From MVYY01 sp035369865 (lineage in GTDB: Bacteria; Bacteroidota; Bacteroidia; Bacteroidales; Paludibacteraceae): a DNA stretch of 29,556 nt. Position 1 is the stretch's first letter. Each line of letters starts with the position of its first letter. The position numbers and the translations under genes are program-made. The stretch covers positions 1 through 29,556 of the forward strand of contig DAOOVG010000019.1 in the NCBI GenBank assembly GCA_035369865.1, read 5' to 3'. Positions 1 through 9,009 of this stretch are shown here, one piece after another. The notes under the pieces are model-generated. The model was not told where the DNA came from. It searched no databases and worked only from the letters and a program-made list of their open reading frames with translations.

Positions 1-1071
1 AGCCGAAGGGATGAAAAGCAAGCCTGATGTGCCTTTAGCAACAGCTACTTCCAGCGAAAATAAAGCACGTCCCATCATCGGTCCACCTGCTACAATTTTT
101 CCTGTATCTTCTGGAATACCGCCAACTTGCTCAACTACGTGACTTAATGGAGTTCCGATTCGTACCCAAAAATTTCCTGGTTTCGACATCGATTTTCCCG
201 TAACTGTAATTATTCTCTCTATCAATGGTTTGTTTTTCTGAACAGCTTCATATACGGCAAAAGTTGTAGCTACATTTTGAACCACTGCACCAACATCCAC
301 AGGAAGACCTCCTCTGGGAACTCGACGTCCTGTCAAGGCTTCAATTAACTGTTTCTCACAACCTTGAGGATATTTTGTTTGTAGCGGAACTACTTCAATT
401 CCTTCTTCCGTTTTTGCCCATTTTTTTATATTAATGATTGCATCATTTTTATTACATTCAATTCCAATGAGGGCTTTTTTAACATTAAGAGCTTTCATTA
501 AAATGGTGACACCCACAATGATTTCTTCACCTTTTTCAAGCATTAACTGATGATCGCAAGTAAGAAAAGGTTCACATTCTGCACCATTAATAATAAGCAC
601 TTCCGCTTTTTTTCCAGCAGGTATTGTAAGTTTTACATGGGTAGGAAAAGTGGCACCACCCAATCCAACAATTCCAGATTCCGCAATTTTTTTTATGATT
701 TCAGAAGAAGTCAATTCACATGTATGATTTACTTCAGGGGTTAAATCAATCGTTTCAAGCCAATCATCGCCAATTACATCAATAAATACGGATGGATATT
801 TGTAGCCATACGCATCTAAAGCATTATCAATTTTCGCAACTTTACCTGAAACTGGCGAATGGACATTTGCTGACACAAAGCCATCAGCTAAACCAATTAA
901 TTGTCCTACTTTTACAAAATCGCCTCGTTTTACTTGTGGAATACTGGGCTTGCCTGCATAATGTCGTAAAGGCACTACCACTTGTTGAGGTAATGTAATA
1001 ACTTTAGTTCTTTCCCCTGCTGATAATTTATACTCTTCTATATAAATTCCTCCTATTTTGAAAGTTTTCAT
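1..1071 (-). CDS. rnfC: RnfC, electron transport complex subunit C (C-terminus outside window)
   Basis: Peripheral subunit of the Rnf complex, which couples ferredoxin:NAD+ electron transfer to ion translocation across the cytoplasmic membrane. I translated the whole stretch on the minus strand and it is open from ATG at 1071 to the window edge (357 codons). Visible are the RnfC N-terminal domain with a lipoyl-like segment (SANVHSPVSGKV), the NGAECEPFLTCDHQLM motif of the NADH/FMN-binding region, and GGPMMG near the edge. The C-terminal pair of [4Fe-4S] motifs expected in RnfC would lie beyond position 1. It starts 48 bp after the rnfB stop, so it is cotranscribed with rseC and rnfB; rnfD, G, E and A would be expected further along. 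Identification is firm. Confidence 0.95.
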   Translation of the reverse strand, partial: MKTFKIGGIYIEEYKLSAGERTKVITLPQQVVVPLRHYAGKPSIPQVKRGDFVKVGQLIGLADGFVSANVHSPVSGKVAKIDNALDAYGYKYPSVFIDVIGDDWLETIDLTPEVNHTCELTSSEIIKKIAESGIVGLGGATFPTHVKLTIPAGKKAEVLIINGAECEPFLTCDHQLMLEKGEEIIVGVTILMKALNVKKALIGIECNKNDAIINIKKWAKTEEGIEVVPLQTKYPQGCEKQLIEALTGRRVPRGGLPVDVGAVVQNVATTFAVYEAVQKNKPLIERIITVTGKSMSKPGNFWVRIGTPLSHVVEQVGGIPEDTGKIVAGGPMMGRALFSLEVAVAKGTSGLLFIPSA

Positions 1072-1119
1072 TGATGGTTAAGTAAATTTTATTTTTCTTG
1101 TAAAAATTGAAAAATTTTA

Positions 1120-1986
1120 TTATTGTTCTGTAATAGAAATATTTGAAGATGTTTCTGTTTTTGTTTTGCGTGGAGGAAAATTTATTTCCACTATTGAATT
1201 AGTAGGGCAAACATCCACGCATTTTCTACACAATTTACATTTTTCGTCATCAATGTATGCTAAATTATTCGCAATTGTTATTGCATCATAATTACAAACT
1301 TGCTGACATTTTGAACAACCAATGCAAGCAACCGTACAAACTTTTTTATTAACAGCTCCTTTATCTTGATTGACACAATTTACGTAAATTCTTCTTGACT
1401 TTGGACCTTTCTGACGAAGCTCAATAATATTTCGCGGACAAGCTTTTACGCAAAGTCCACATGAAGTACATTTTTCTTCATCAACTTCAGGCAAAAGGGT
1501 CTGTGGATTGATATGAATGGCATCAAAAGTACATGCTGTTACACAATCACCAAAACCTAAACATCCCCAACTGCAAAGTGTTTCTCCTTGATAAAGTTGA
1601 TGAACAATGGCACAGGTTTTTACTCCGTCATAAATATTGACGCGAGGACGATATTCACAACTCCCACCACATCGCACTACAGCAATTGTTGGAGTAATGG
1701 TTGTTGCTGCTTTTCCTAAAATAGAAGCTACTTTTTCCATTACGGGAGCTCCACCAACTGGACAAACCAGATTGTCTAACGACTCAGCTTTAACACAAGC
1801 AGTTGCAAAAGCTCTACACCCTGGATAACCACAGCCTCCGCAATTAGCGGCAGGTAAAACTGCTTCTACTTCGTCAATTCGCGGATCTTCGAAAATCTGA
1901 AATTTTTGTGCCACAAAATATAAAATCAGAGCTGATAATGCTCCGATTCCTCCTAAAGAAAGTACTGAAATTAATATTACGTTCAT
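1120..1986 (-). CDS. rnfB: RnfB, electron transport complex subunit B, multi-cluster ferredoxin type
   Basis: Iron-sulfur subunit that takes electrons from ferredoxin in the Rnf complex. The 288-aa protein has an N-terminal membrane anchor (about residues 4-26), then the RnfB-specific cluster motif C49-x2-C52-x4-C57 with C75. Four further cysteine groups follow: C138/C142/C148/C152, C173/C176/C179/C183, C221/C224/C227/C231 (with C217 just before) and C250/C253/C256/C260. The last three have classical CxxCxxCxxxC spacing. This is richer than the short two-ferredoxin RnfB of Escherichia coli and matches the longer Bacteroidetes/Clostridia form. It lies between rseC and rnfC in the same operon. 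Confidence 0.96.
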   Translation of the reverse strand: MNVILISVLSLGGIGALSALILYFVAQKFQIFEDPRIDEVEAVLPAANCGGCGYPGCRAFATACVKAESLDNLVCPVGGAPVMEKVASILGKAATTITPTIAVVRCGGSCEYRPRVNIYDGVKTCAIVHQLYQGETLCSWGCLGFGDCVTACTFDAIHINPQTLLPEVDEEKCTSCGLCVKACPRNIIELRQKGPKSRRIYVNCVNQDKGAVNKKVCTVACIGCSKCQQVCNYDAITIANNLAYIDDEKCKLCRKCVDVCPTNSIVEINFPPRKTKTETSSNISITEQ

Positions 1987-2039
1987 TTTGATTTATCTCT
2001 TGAGTTTAAAGTTGTTCAAAAAATTTTTTTTTTACTTCC

Positions 2040-2462
2040 TTAAATTGTATCTTCTTTTTTAATTTTAAATTGAAACTTTTTATTTAATCGTTTATTCGAT
2101 AAAAAAAGAATAAGATAATAAGGAACAAGCACCAGAAGGGCCAAAATTCCTGCCATTAATTCATTTTCAATGAAATGTTGAAATATAAGCAAAGCTAAAA
2201 AAATTAATACGAAAGGTATGATAAAAGCCAATAATACTGCTTGAAGTCCTATTGAACTTTCTCCATAAATAATAACTCTGTCACCCACTTTTAAAGTAGG
2301 ATCAGAACTGATTACTTCAATAATTTTTTCTTTTTTATCAGCAACAGAGCATAAACTTTTAGCATGACATTCGCTGCATGCCGATTGCTGCATAATCAGC
2401 ACTTTTATTTGATCGCCATCAATTTGTTCAACAATACCTGAATGTTCTATTGTTTGACTCAT
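2040..2462 (-). CDS. rseC: RseC/SoxR-reducing system family protein
   Basis: Small integral membrane protein of the RseC family, which in Bacteroidetes is regularly the first gene of the rnf operon. In E. coli the homologue is linked to sigma-E control and to reduction of SoxR together with Rnf. The sequence shows a cysteine-rich N-terminal segment (SACSECHAKSLCSVAD), a short beta-rich part with VGDRVIIYGE, and two hydrophobic helices in the C-terminal half. The frame is open back to 2483, but a -7 promoter element at 2494-2501 would put the transcription start close to 2487, so the ATG at 2462 (MSQTIEH) is the better start, giving 140 aa. The spacer to rnfB is 53 bp. Confidence 0.88.
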   Translation of the reverse strand: MSQTIEHSGIVEQIDGDQIKVLIMQQSACSECHAKSLCSVADKKEKIIEVISSDPTLKVGDRVIIYGESSIGLQAVLLAFIIPFVLIFLALLIFQHFIENELMAGILALLVLVPYYLILFLSNKRLNKKFQFKIKKEDTI

Positions 2463-2493
2463 TTTGTAATGTAGACATTGCAATTTTTGAGCA

Positions 2494-2524
2494 CAAAGGT
2501 ACTGATTATTTATTAATGACTAAA
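2494..2524 (-). promoter_or_regulatory. Bacteroidetes-type promoter of the rseC-rnfBC operon
   Basis: On the minus strand TACCTTTG (2501-2494) matches the Bacteroidetes -7 consensus TAnnTTTG exactly. A TTTA at 2524-2521 sits 19 bases upstream, at the spacing expected for the -33 TTTG element. It favours the rseC start at 2462 over 2483. Confidence 0.6.
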
Positions 2525-2678
2525 AAAATATTATAGAAAAATATTGACAAAAAAGTGAGTAGAAAATTGCTAATTGGTTGTAATTATAAAAAATATTTAA
2601 TATTTACTTATGTTTCGGACTGCTATTTAATGATTTGAAAAATAGAAAATAATGAAGTGCGGTTTAATTATTTTCCAT

Positions 2679-2852
2679 CTAATCATTAATATATTTTTTC
2701 TTCAAACCTCTTCCTGTAGCAAAAGAGTAAATGTCCTTGAAATCCTTCAAAATATTTACATTCTCTAATTCGTTTTCATTGAAATCCGCCTTAATTTCAG
2801 AATTTTTTTCTAATTTTGTTTGGTAGCATATTTTTCTGTTTTTTGTAATCAT
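2679..2852 (-). CDS. Possible small protein of 57 aa, unknown
   Basis: An ATG-initiated minus-strand frame of 57 codons ending in TAG, in the 464-bp gap between rseC and the decarboxylase gene. The peptide is lysine- and glutamate-rich and ends FKDIYSFATGRGLKKKYIND. It has no signal peptide, membrane segment or motif that I recognise. The composition looks protein-like rather than random AT-rich translation, but there is no clear ribosome binding site. It could be a real small gene or the surviving C-terminal end of a larger lost one. The start codon lies inside the loop of a 12-bp perfect inverted repeat (2823-2834 with 2889-2900). The rest of the gap (2525-2678 and 2853-2947) shows nothing else. 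Confidence 0.35.
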   Translation of the reverse strand: MITKNRKICYQTKLEKNSEIKADFNENELENVNILKDFKDIYSFATGRGLKKKYIND

Positions 2853-2900
2853 ACAGCTAATATGCTCGTTTTTAATGAGATATTAGATAAAATATGCTAC
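2823..2900. repeat. 12-bp perfect inverted repeat around a small ORF start
   Basis: GTAGCATATTTT at 2823-2834 is the exact reverse complement of AAAATATGCTAC at 2889-2900, with 54 bases between. A related core TAATATGCT occurs in the loop near 2859-2867. It encloses the start codon of the possible 57-aa ORF. It could be a hairpin or a pair of protein-binding sites; function is unknown. Confidence 0.5.
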
Positions 2901-2947
2901 TTCTTTTACTTTATTTTCAGCACTTTTTAATTGCAAAACTTTAGTTA

Positions 2948-4339
2948 TTAATATCCCAAAATTTTTAGCATCGACTTATAACTTTGCTCTTTTGCAAAAA
3001 GTTTGGTGAAATATTCACCATCTTCATCTTTGTCGATAATCACCATTTTAGGTGCAGGAATGAGGCAATGTTGAATTCCGCCATAACCACTTAAAGCTTC
3101 TTGATAAGCACCTGTATGGAAAAATCCAATGTATTGTTGCTGGTCTTCTTGAATTTTAGGTAAAAAAATAGCATTGGAATGAATTTCAGCATTATAGAAA
3201 TCTTCACTGTCGCAGGTCAATCCACCCAAATTCACTCGTTCATATTCTGAATCCCAATTGTTGATAGCCAGAAATATAAATCGTTGATTAATAGCCCAAG
3301 TGTCTGGTAAGGTTGTCATAAACGAACTGTCAATCATATCCCATAATTCACGATCGTTTTGTTTTTTTTGATTCACAATAGAATATAGCATTGCACCACT
3401 TTCGCCAACCGTATAAGAACCAAATTCAGTGAAAATATTTGGCTCTGGCACACCATTTTGCGTACAAATATTTTTTATTTGAGCTATAATTTCTTCCGCC
3501 ATATATTCATAATCATACATCATGTCCAGATGGGTTTGAATAGGAAATCCTCCACCAATATTAAGACCATCAAGCTCAGGACATTTTTTCTTTAATTCAC
3601 AGTAGAGATTTACTGCTTTGTTTAATTCGTTCCAGTAATAGGCTGTATCTTTAACACCTGTGTTGATAAAAAAATGCAAAAGTTTCAGCTCTACTTGCGG
3701 ATTGTTGGCAATGTGTTTCAGGTAATAGGGTATGATGTCGTTATAACGAATTCCTAAACGCGAAGTATAAAAATCAAATTTCGGCTCCTCTTCAGCAGCA
3801 ATGCGAATACCAATTTTAAATTTCAAATCAAAATTTTTCAGCAATAAATCTAATTCAAATTTATTATCCAGAACAGGGACTATATTAGCAAATCCCATTC
3901 GCCTTAAATTTTGAATGTTTTCTATATATTGAGGTCTTTTAAAGCCATTGCAAAGAATATACTTATCTTGCGAGAGTAATCCTCTTTCAAACAATGATTC
4001 CATAATATTGATATCAAAAGCTGAAGAAGTTTCCAGATGAACATCATGCTTCAGCACTTCTTCCATAATAAAAGAAAAATGAGAACTTTTGGTACAATAG
4101 CAATAATAATAATTACTTTTATAGTCTACTTTAGCCATAGCAACATTAAACATCCTACGAGCTTTCTGAATGTTTTCTCCAATTTTTGGAAGATAAGCAA
4201 TTCTTAATGGAGTGCCATATTGCTCTATTACATCCATCAAAGGGATGCCACACCAATATAATTCATTGTCGATAACATTAAATTCTTCGTTAGGGAACTC
4301 AAAAGTTTGTTCAATGAGATCAACATACTTATTTTTCAT
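2948..4339 (-). CDS. Group IV PLP-dependent decarboxylase, probable arginine decarboxylase
   Basis: Alanine-racemase-fold decarboxylase of the diaminopimelate/ornithine/arginine decarboxylase superfamily. At 463 aa it is close to the short form that Bacteroidetes use as biosynthetic arginine decarboxylase (arginine to agmatine, first step to putrescine and spermidine), and shorter than the E. coli-type SpeA of about 630-660 aa. The PLP lysine is K84 in YCYCTKSSHFSF. The glycine-rich phosphate-binding loop is LNIGGGFPIQ, followed by EFGSYTVGESGAM and the C-terminal CDSED motif whose cysteine completes the active site of the partner subunit. It is monocistronic between long spacers. Substrate is inferred from family resemblance; a diaminopimelate or other basic amino acid decarboxylase cannot be excluded. 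Confidence 0.8.
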   Translation of the reverse strand: MKNKYVDLIEQTFEFPNEEFNVIDNELYWCGIPLMDVIEQYGTPLRIAYLPKIGENIQKARRMFNVAMAKVDYKSNYYYCYCTKSSHFSFIMEEVLKHDVHLETSSAFDINIMESLFERGLLSQDKYILCNGFKRPQYIENIQNLRRMGFANIVPVLDNKFELDLLLKNFDLKFKIGIRIAAEEEPKFDFYTSRLGIRYNDIIPYYLKHIANNPQVELKLLHFFINTGVKDTAYYWNELNKAVNLYCELKKKCPELDGLNIGGGFPIQTHLDMMYDYEYMAEEIIAQIKNICTQNGVPEPNIFTEFGSYTVGESGAMLYSIVNQKKQNDRELWDMIDSSFMTTLPDTWAINQRFIFLAINNWDSEYERVNLGGLTCDSEDFYNAEIHSNAIFLPKIQEDQQQYIGFFHTGAYQEALSGYGGIQHCLIPAPKMVIIDKDEDGEYFTKLFAKEQSYKSMLKILGY

Positions 4340-4647
4340 TCTTCTTTCCTTTTCTATTTAATGTAAGTAAATTAGATTGATTGAAATTTTCTCATCTAAC
4401 TAAAATAGATTTCGATCTTTCATAAAAACGTGCAAAAATAATATATTAATTCTAATTGACAATAATAAATAGAAAATATTTTATTTTTATTAAATTATTA
4501 CAAATCAGTGGATTGTATTAAAAATTTTTTAAACTATAAAAAGTGGCTGAAAATAAAACAGGTTTTTACCCATTTCTTTATGAATAAATGGACAAAATTA
4601 AGCAAGATGGATTGTCAAATAAATGTATATCCAACTAACTTACTTTT
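4340..4647. other. Intergenic, AT-rich, no gene seen
   Basis: This 308-bp spacer lies between the decarboxylase start and the priA stop. Apart from the promoter-like element at 4433-4463 I find no ORF, RNA gene or convincing terminator. Confidence 0.6.
4433..4463 (-). promoter_or_regulatory. Promoter of the decarboxylase gene
   Basis: Minus-strand TATTTTTG (4440-4433) fits TAnnTTTG. ATTG (4463-4460), one mismatch from TTTG, lies exactly 19 bases upstream. The predicted leader to the ATG at 4339 is about 85-90 bases. Confidence 0.45.
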
Positions 4648-7107
4648 TCATAAAGGATCCACATCAATTTGAATACGTAACGATTTGTAAGGAGGAAGTG
4701 AAGAAATATTGTTAATAACTTCCATCACCAATTTCTTGGTTTTTTCAATGGAAGCACCGATTTCCATTTTAAGTAGAATGTTTTTGATATACTGATTTTG
4801 AATACGAGGGATAAGAGGAGTATTGGGTCCTAAAACACGTTTACCAAATACAAATTGCAATTCATTTACCATTTGTTGTGAGGCTTGTTCTAATAGTTCC
4901 AATTTCCGATGACGAAGTGAAATTTCTATCAATCGATAATAGGGAGGATATTTGAATTGTTTCCGTTCTTTACATTGCATATGGTACATTGACAAATAAT
5001 CGTTGTTGATCACTTGCTGAATAATTGGATGTTGAGGTTCAAAAGTCTGCAATATGACGGTGCCTTGTTTGTTTTTTCTTCCTGCTCTGCCACTCACCTG
5101 TGCTAGTAGCTGGAAAGCTCTTTCATAAGCTCTGAAATCTGGAAAGTGAAAAAGATTATCCGCATTCAGAATTCCTACTAAACTTACTCTGTCGAAATCC
5201 AAACCCTTTGTAACCATTTGAGTACCAATAAGTATGTCAATTTTATACTGTTCAAAGTCAGCAATAATTTTTTCATAGGATTTTCTACTTTTGGTCGTAT
5301 CCAAGTCCATCCGGGCAATTCGTGCTTCAGGGAAAAATTTTCTAATTTCATCTTCAATTTTTTCTGTACCAAAACCTTTGTTGGAAAGTCCATGTGGCGT
5401 TCCGCAAGCTGGACAAACTGTCGAAATAGGTTCGCTGTAACCACAATAATGACAAATTAGCGTGTTTGAAGTTTTATGAAAGGTAAGGCTTACGTCACAG
5501 TTTTTACATTTTGGTACATAAGCACACATTTTACATTCAAGATAACGTGCATAACCACGTCGATTTTGAAATAATATGATTTGTTCCCTATTTTCAAGGG
5601 CATTTTTCATTTTTTCCAGCAACAAGGGTGTAAAGTGTCCTTCTATTTGTCTCTTGCGGTAAGCTTCCTTCAAATCGGCAACTAAAATTTCAGGCATGGA
5701 AAGTTCAAGATAACGTTGATTCAGCTCTACCAGTCCATATTTTCCAATTTGAGCATTATAATAACTTTCGATGGCAGGAGTAGCTGTTCCTAAAAGAGTT
5801 TTTGCCTCGTGCAGTGAAGTTAGAACAATAGCTGCATTACGTGCATGATAGCGAGGAGCTGGATCAAATTGTTTGTAGCTGGTTTCCTGCTCTTCGTCCA
5901 CAATAATTAATCCTAATTGTCGGAAAGGAAGAAAAATAGAAGAACGAGCCCCAATAATAACTTCATATCCTTTATTATTCAAAACATTATTCCAAATTTC
6001 AACACGTTCAGCATCAGAAAATCTGGAATGATAAACTCCCAGTTTATTTCCAAACACACGCTTCAATCGAGAAGTAAGTTGAGTAGTCAAAGCTATTTCA
6101 GGAACAAGATAAAGCACTTGTTTGCCTTCGTTGAGTGTTTTTTGGATTAAATGAAGATAAAGTTCCGTTTTGCCGCTGGAAGTTACTCCATGAAGTAAAA
6201 CTACATTTTTTCGAAGAAATTGCTCTTCAATTTCCAACAAAGCTTTTTGCTGAAAACTATTCAATGGATACAAATCATTCACTGGCAATGCACTGTGATT
6301 CAATCGGTCAATTTCTTTGATGTAGGTTTCTAATATCTTTCGTTTGACCAATGCATCCAAAGTAGTAGCAGAGACACCTGATTTTTCCAGTAATATTTTT
6401 TTTGAAACCTCGACTGGCTGCGGTGACAAACATTTTGAAAGTTCGACATAAGTCATTAATAAATCCAATTGCTTCTTTGCACGGGCAAGCGAATCAAAAA
6501 TATGATGCAACTGTTCTTCATTTTGAACTGATGGATTCAATCGGACAAAAATTTCAGTTTTGGGACGAATTTTTTCGGACAATGCTTCTTTTATTTCAAT
6601 AGCATTTTTTTCTAATAATGAATTGAGTAAAGGAAGAATATTATTGATACCTGTTTTTTTTATGAGTTGAGAAATAGTAATTTCTTTTTTATCAGAAAGT
6701 GCTTCTAAAATTTTCATTTCACGTTTTGAAAAAGAATCATCTATTTCAAAAGAAGAATTGATACAAATACGTGTTTCGCTTTCCAGTTTCAGTCCTGAAG
6801 GTATTGCTGATTGATAAACTTCACCTAATGAAGACAAATAATAATTGGCAATCCATTCCCAAAATTTAATTTGCAGCGGTCGAATTACTGGTTTTTCATC
6901 CAGAAAACAAATTATTTCCTTGATCTCATAAGGTAAATTGGGCTTTATATTATGTACCAAATAAATAATAGCCGAATACATTTTTTTCTTGCCGAACGGC
7001 ACTACTACTCGCATACCCGGTTGAACCAATTCATCCCATTCATCAGGAACCGCATAGGTAAAAGTATTGGTTAGCGGCAAAGGTAATATAACATCAATAT
7101 ATTTCAA
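4648..7107 (-). CDS. priA: Primosomal protein N', replication restart helicase PriA
   Basis: Superfamily 2 DNA helicase that reloads the replisome at stalled or collapsed forks. The 819-aa protein has the N-terminal 3'-DNA-binding domain (about residues 1-105, starting KYIDVILPLPL), Walker A GVTSSGKT at 307-314, DEEQ at 404-407, and the eight-cysteine zinc-binding insertion (C525, C528, C534, C537, C552, C555, C565, C568). Helicase motifs ILIGTQMVTKGLDFD and QVSGRAGR follow. Length and order are standard. It ends in TGA, which shows that TGA is an ordinary stop in this genome. No close operon partner. Confidence 0.97.
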   Translation of the reverse strand: MKYIDVILPLPLTNTFTYAVPDEWDELVQPGMRVVVPFGKKKMYSAIIYLVHNIKPNLPYEIKEIICFLDEKPVIRPLQIKFWEWIANYYLSSLGEVYQSAIPSGLKLESETRICINSSFEIDDSFSKREMKILEALSDKKEITISQLIKKTGINNILPLLNSLLEKNAIEIKEALSEKIRPKTEIFVRLNPSVQNEEQLHHIFDSLARAKKQLDLLMTYVELSKCLSPQPVEVSKKILLEKSGVSATTLDALVKRKILETYIKEIDRLNHSALPVNDLYPLNSFQQKALLEIEEQFLRKNVVLLHGVTSSGKTELYLHLIQKTLNEGKQVLYLVPEIALTTQLTSRLKRVFGNKLGVYHSRFSDAERVEIWNNVLNNKGYEVIIGARSSIFLPFRQLGLIIVDEEQETSYKQFDPAPRYHARNAAIVLTSLHEAKTLLGTATPAIESYYNAQIGKYGLVELNQRYLELSMPEILVADLKEAYRKRQIEGHFTPLLLEKMKNALENREQIILFQNRRGYARYLECKMCAYVPKCKNCDVSLTFHKTSNTLICHYCGYSEPISTVCPACGTPHGLSNKGFGTEKIEDEIRKFFPEARIARMDLDTTKSRKSYEKIIADFEQYKIDILIGTQMVTKGLDFDRVSLVGILNADNLFHFPDFRAYERAFQLLAQVSGRAGRKNKQGTVILQTFEPQHPIIQQVINNDYLSMYHMQCKERKQFKYPPYYRLIEISLRHRKLELLEQASQQMVNELQFVFGKRVLGPNTPLIPRIQNQYIKNILLKMEIGASIEKTKKLVMEVINNISSLPPYKSLRIQIDVDPL

Positions 7108-7356
7108 TCTCAGAATTTTTTTACTAAAAATAAAGGGAAGAATTTTTAAAATATCTTTCTTAAACGTTGATAATACAAAAATAATTTATCTATTTGAAAA
7201 ATGCGTCAATTTCGGGAGAAAGTTATGTTTTTCAAAAAAAATTATTGAAGAATTTTTGAGTTTACGAGTTTCGAGATATGTGGTGAAAGATGCGAGTTTA
7301 AAGTTCTGAGTTTTGTAAAGTTTTAAATATTTAGTTGATAGTCAGACGTTTAGAGC

Positions 7357-7380
7357 AGAGACGTTCATGAAACGTTTGGA
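7357..7380. repeat. Decayed ACGTTTCATGAAACGT-type palindrome, copy 1
   Basis: AGAGACGTTCATGAAACGTT is one base short of a perfect palindrome centred on CATG. It sits just after a GAGTTT-rich stretch. The same arrangement recurs at about 9010-9123. From memory, palindromes of this kind (GTAGAGACG...CGTCTCTAC) are common between genes in Bacteroidota. Confidence 0.5.
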
Positions 7381-7540
7381 TGCAGAAGTAATAGAAAAAT
7401 TCCTATGTTTTCAGTGTAATAAAATACTACCTATTTATTTTCAAAAATTTCTGAAAGAAGTCATAAAATTATGTGTAAAAAATTTTACAAAAAACTTTGA
7501 TTTTGTTACAACATAAAAAAAGAAAACATTTTTAGGCTCT

Positions 7541-7582
7541 CTCAATTATAAATAGGAATCTGCTCTTAAATTTGATTTAAGA
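7541..7582 (-). repeat. Dispersed intergenic repeat, copy A
   Basis: On the minus strand, bases 7578-7561 read AAATCAAATTTAAGAGCA and continue with a close match to plus-strand 14223-14262. The 18-base core is identical in the two copies, followed by ATTCCTA after one substitution and then TTTATAAT after a small gap. In this copy the end is a palindrome, TCTTAAATTTGATTTAAGA (7564-7582). It lies just downstream of the U32 gene. Confidence 0.6.
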
Positions 7583-7615
7583 AATAGCTACATAAAAAAT
7601 ATTTCATTCAAAATT

Positions 7616-8905
7616 CTATTTTCTTTCTTCTTTCCCATGTTCTGTCGGAACAATTTTGAAAAGTTTGTCGTTTCGACGCACCAATTCGTTGGTTTTCATG
7701 GAGAAATAAGTACCTTTTTCTACTTTTTCTACTGGAACATCTTCTACTCTGATTTCTGTAACCATATCTTCATAAGCTCCAGTTGTTTCGCCTGTAATTA
7801 GTATTTCGTCGCCAACCGATAAACTTTGAGCTTCCAGTAAAAATTCTGCAACACCAATTTTACTGAAATAGTTTGTCACTTTGCCAATGTATATTTTTTT
7901 GTGAGTTGCTGCCGAGCCATAATTTTTATTCCATTCACCCAATCTTTGTCCCAGATAATAGCCATTCCAGAAACCGCGATTGAATACTCTGCTTAACCTT
8001 CTGTCCCAATCTTTTATTTTTTCTTTGTTGTACGTGCCATCCAGACAAGATTCAATGGCTTCCTTATAACACGACACCACTGTTTTTACGTATTCAGCAC
8101 TTCTTGCTCTTCCTTCTATTTTAAATACTCTGACACCTGCTTCAAGCATTTGATCTATAAAACTGATAGTTTTTAAATCTTTTGGTGACATAATATACTC
8201 GTTGTCAATTTCCAATTCTATTTCGGAATCTTTATCTTTTACCAAATAGCCTCGCCGACAAATTTGATTGCATTCTCCACGATTAGCAGAAAGATTTTTT
8301 TCGTGCAAACTCAGATAACATTTCCCCGATACTGCCATACAAAGTGCTCCGTGACAAAACATTTCAATACGAATTAGTTTCCCATTCCGTCCACAAATTT
8401 TTTCTTTTTGAATCGTTTGATAAATTTCTGACACTTGATTCAAATTCAGTTCGCGTGCCAACACCACGACATCGGCAAATTGTGCATAAAACTTTAATGC
8501 TTCTATGTTGGAAATATTTAATTGGGTGGACAAATGTACTTCCATTCCAATACTATTTGCATACATCATTGCGGCTACATCGGAAGCAATAATGGCATCT
8601 ACATTTTCTTTTTTAGCAAGATCAATGATTTTTCTCATTAATTCCAAATCGCTGTCATATAAAATGGTATTAACAGTTAAATAACTTTTTACTTTATTTT
8701 CTTTGCAGATATTTACTAAATGAGGTAAATCTTCGGTAGTAAAGTTGTTACTCGATTTGCTTCTCATGTTTAATTTTTCAATTCCGAAGTAAACCGAATC
8801 AGCTCCTGCCTTGACGGCTGCCATTAAACTTTCCCACGAACCGGCTGGAGCAGTAATCTCTATGTCTTGTCGTGTGTATAAATTTTGTAATAAAGAATTT
8901 ACCAT
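7616..8905 (-). CDS. U32 family protein (peptidase U32 / TrhP-RlhA-like RNA hydroxylation factor)
   Basis: A 429-aa member of the U32 family. These were first annotated as collagenase-like peptidases, but several bacterial members (TrhP, RlhA) are needed for prephenate-dependent hydroxylation of tRNA or 23S rRNA. The N-terminal TIM-barrel-like part reads ITAPAGSWESLMAAVKAGAD. The signature region has EMFCHGALCMAVSGKC and then NRGECNQICRRGY, giving cysteines C184, C189, C196, C212 and C216 as candidate Fe-S ligands. A C-terminal beta-barrel-like part (about 345-425) follows. RNA modification is the more likely role; which RNA is modified cannot be told. It has its own promoter element. Confidence 0.88.
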   Translation of the reverse strand: MVNSLLQNLYTRQDIEITAPAGSWESLMAAVKAGADSVYFGIEKLNMRSKSSNNFTTEDLPHLVNICKENKVKSYLTVNTILYDSDLELMRKIIDLAKKENVDAIIASDVAAMMYANSIGMEVHLSTQLNISNIEALKFYAQFADVVVLARELNLNQVSEIYQTIQKEKICGRNGKLIRIEMFCHGALCMAVSGKCYLSLHEKNLSANRGECNQICRRGYLVKDKDSEIELEIDNEYIMSPKDLKTISFIDQMLEAGVRVFKIEGRARSAEYVKTVVSCYKEAIESCLDGTYNKEKIKDWDRRLSRVFNRGFWNGYYLGQRLGEWNKNYGSAATHKKIYIGKVTNYFSKIGVAEFLLEAQSLSVGDEILITGETTGAYEDMVTEIRVEDVPVEKVEKGTYFSMKTNELVRRNDKLFKIVPTEHGKEERK

Positions 8906-8945
8906 TTTGATTTGTAAACTTTTACATGATTGTTGCTTCCGATTA

Positions 8946-8953
8946 CAAAGTTA
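8946..8953 (-). promoter_or_regulatory. -7 promoter element of the U32 gene
   Basis: Minus-strand TAACTTTG (8953-8946) matches TAnnTTTG, 41 bases upstream of the ATG. No good -33 TTTG is seen at the expected distance. Confidence 0.45.
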
Positions 8954-9009
8954 CGTGATAATTTTCAATTTCGCATTGATAAATAAAGATCAATTTATTG
9001 CTAATACAA

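Larger units (their letters stand above)
7108..7615. other. Intergenic spacer with two repeat remnants, no gene
   Basis: This 508-bp gap lies between the priA start and the U32 gene stop. It contains a GAGTTT-rich low-complexity stretch (about 7247-7320), a decayed palindrome at 7357-7380 and a dispersed repeat at 7541-7582, listed separately. A minus-strand TATTTTTG at 7183-7176 could be the priA -7 element, without a good -33 box. No coding frame looks real. Confidence 0.6.

Noticed and set aside
5184..5460. Open frames of 80-86 codons on both strands inside priA
   Set aside because: They are out-of-frame readings of a gene with intact helicase and zinc motifs.
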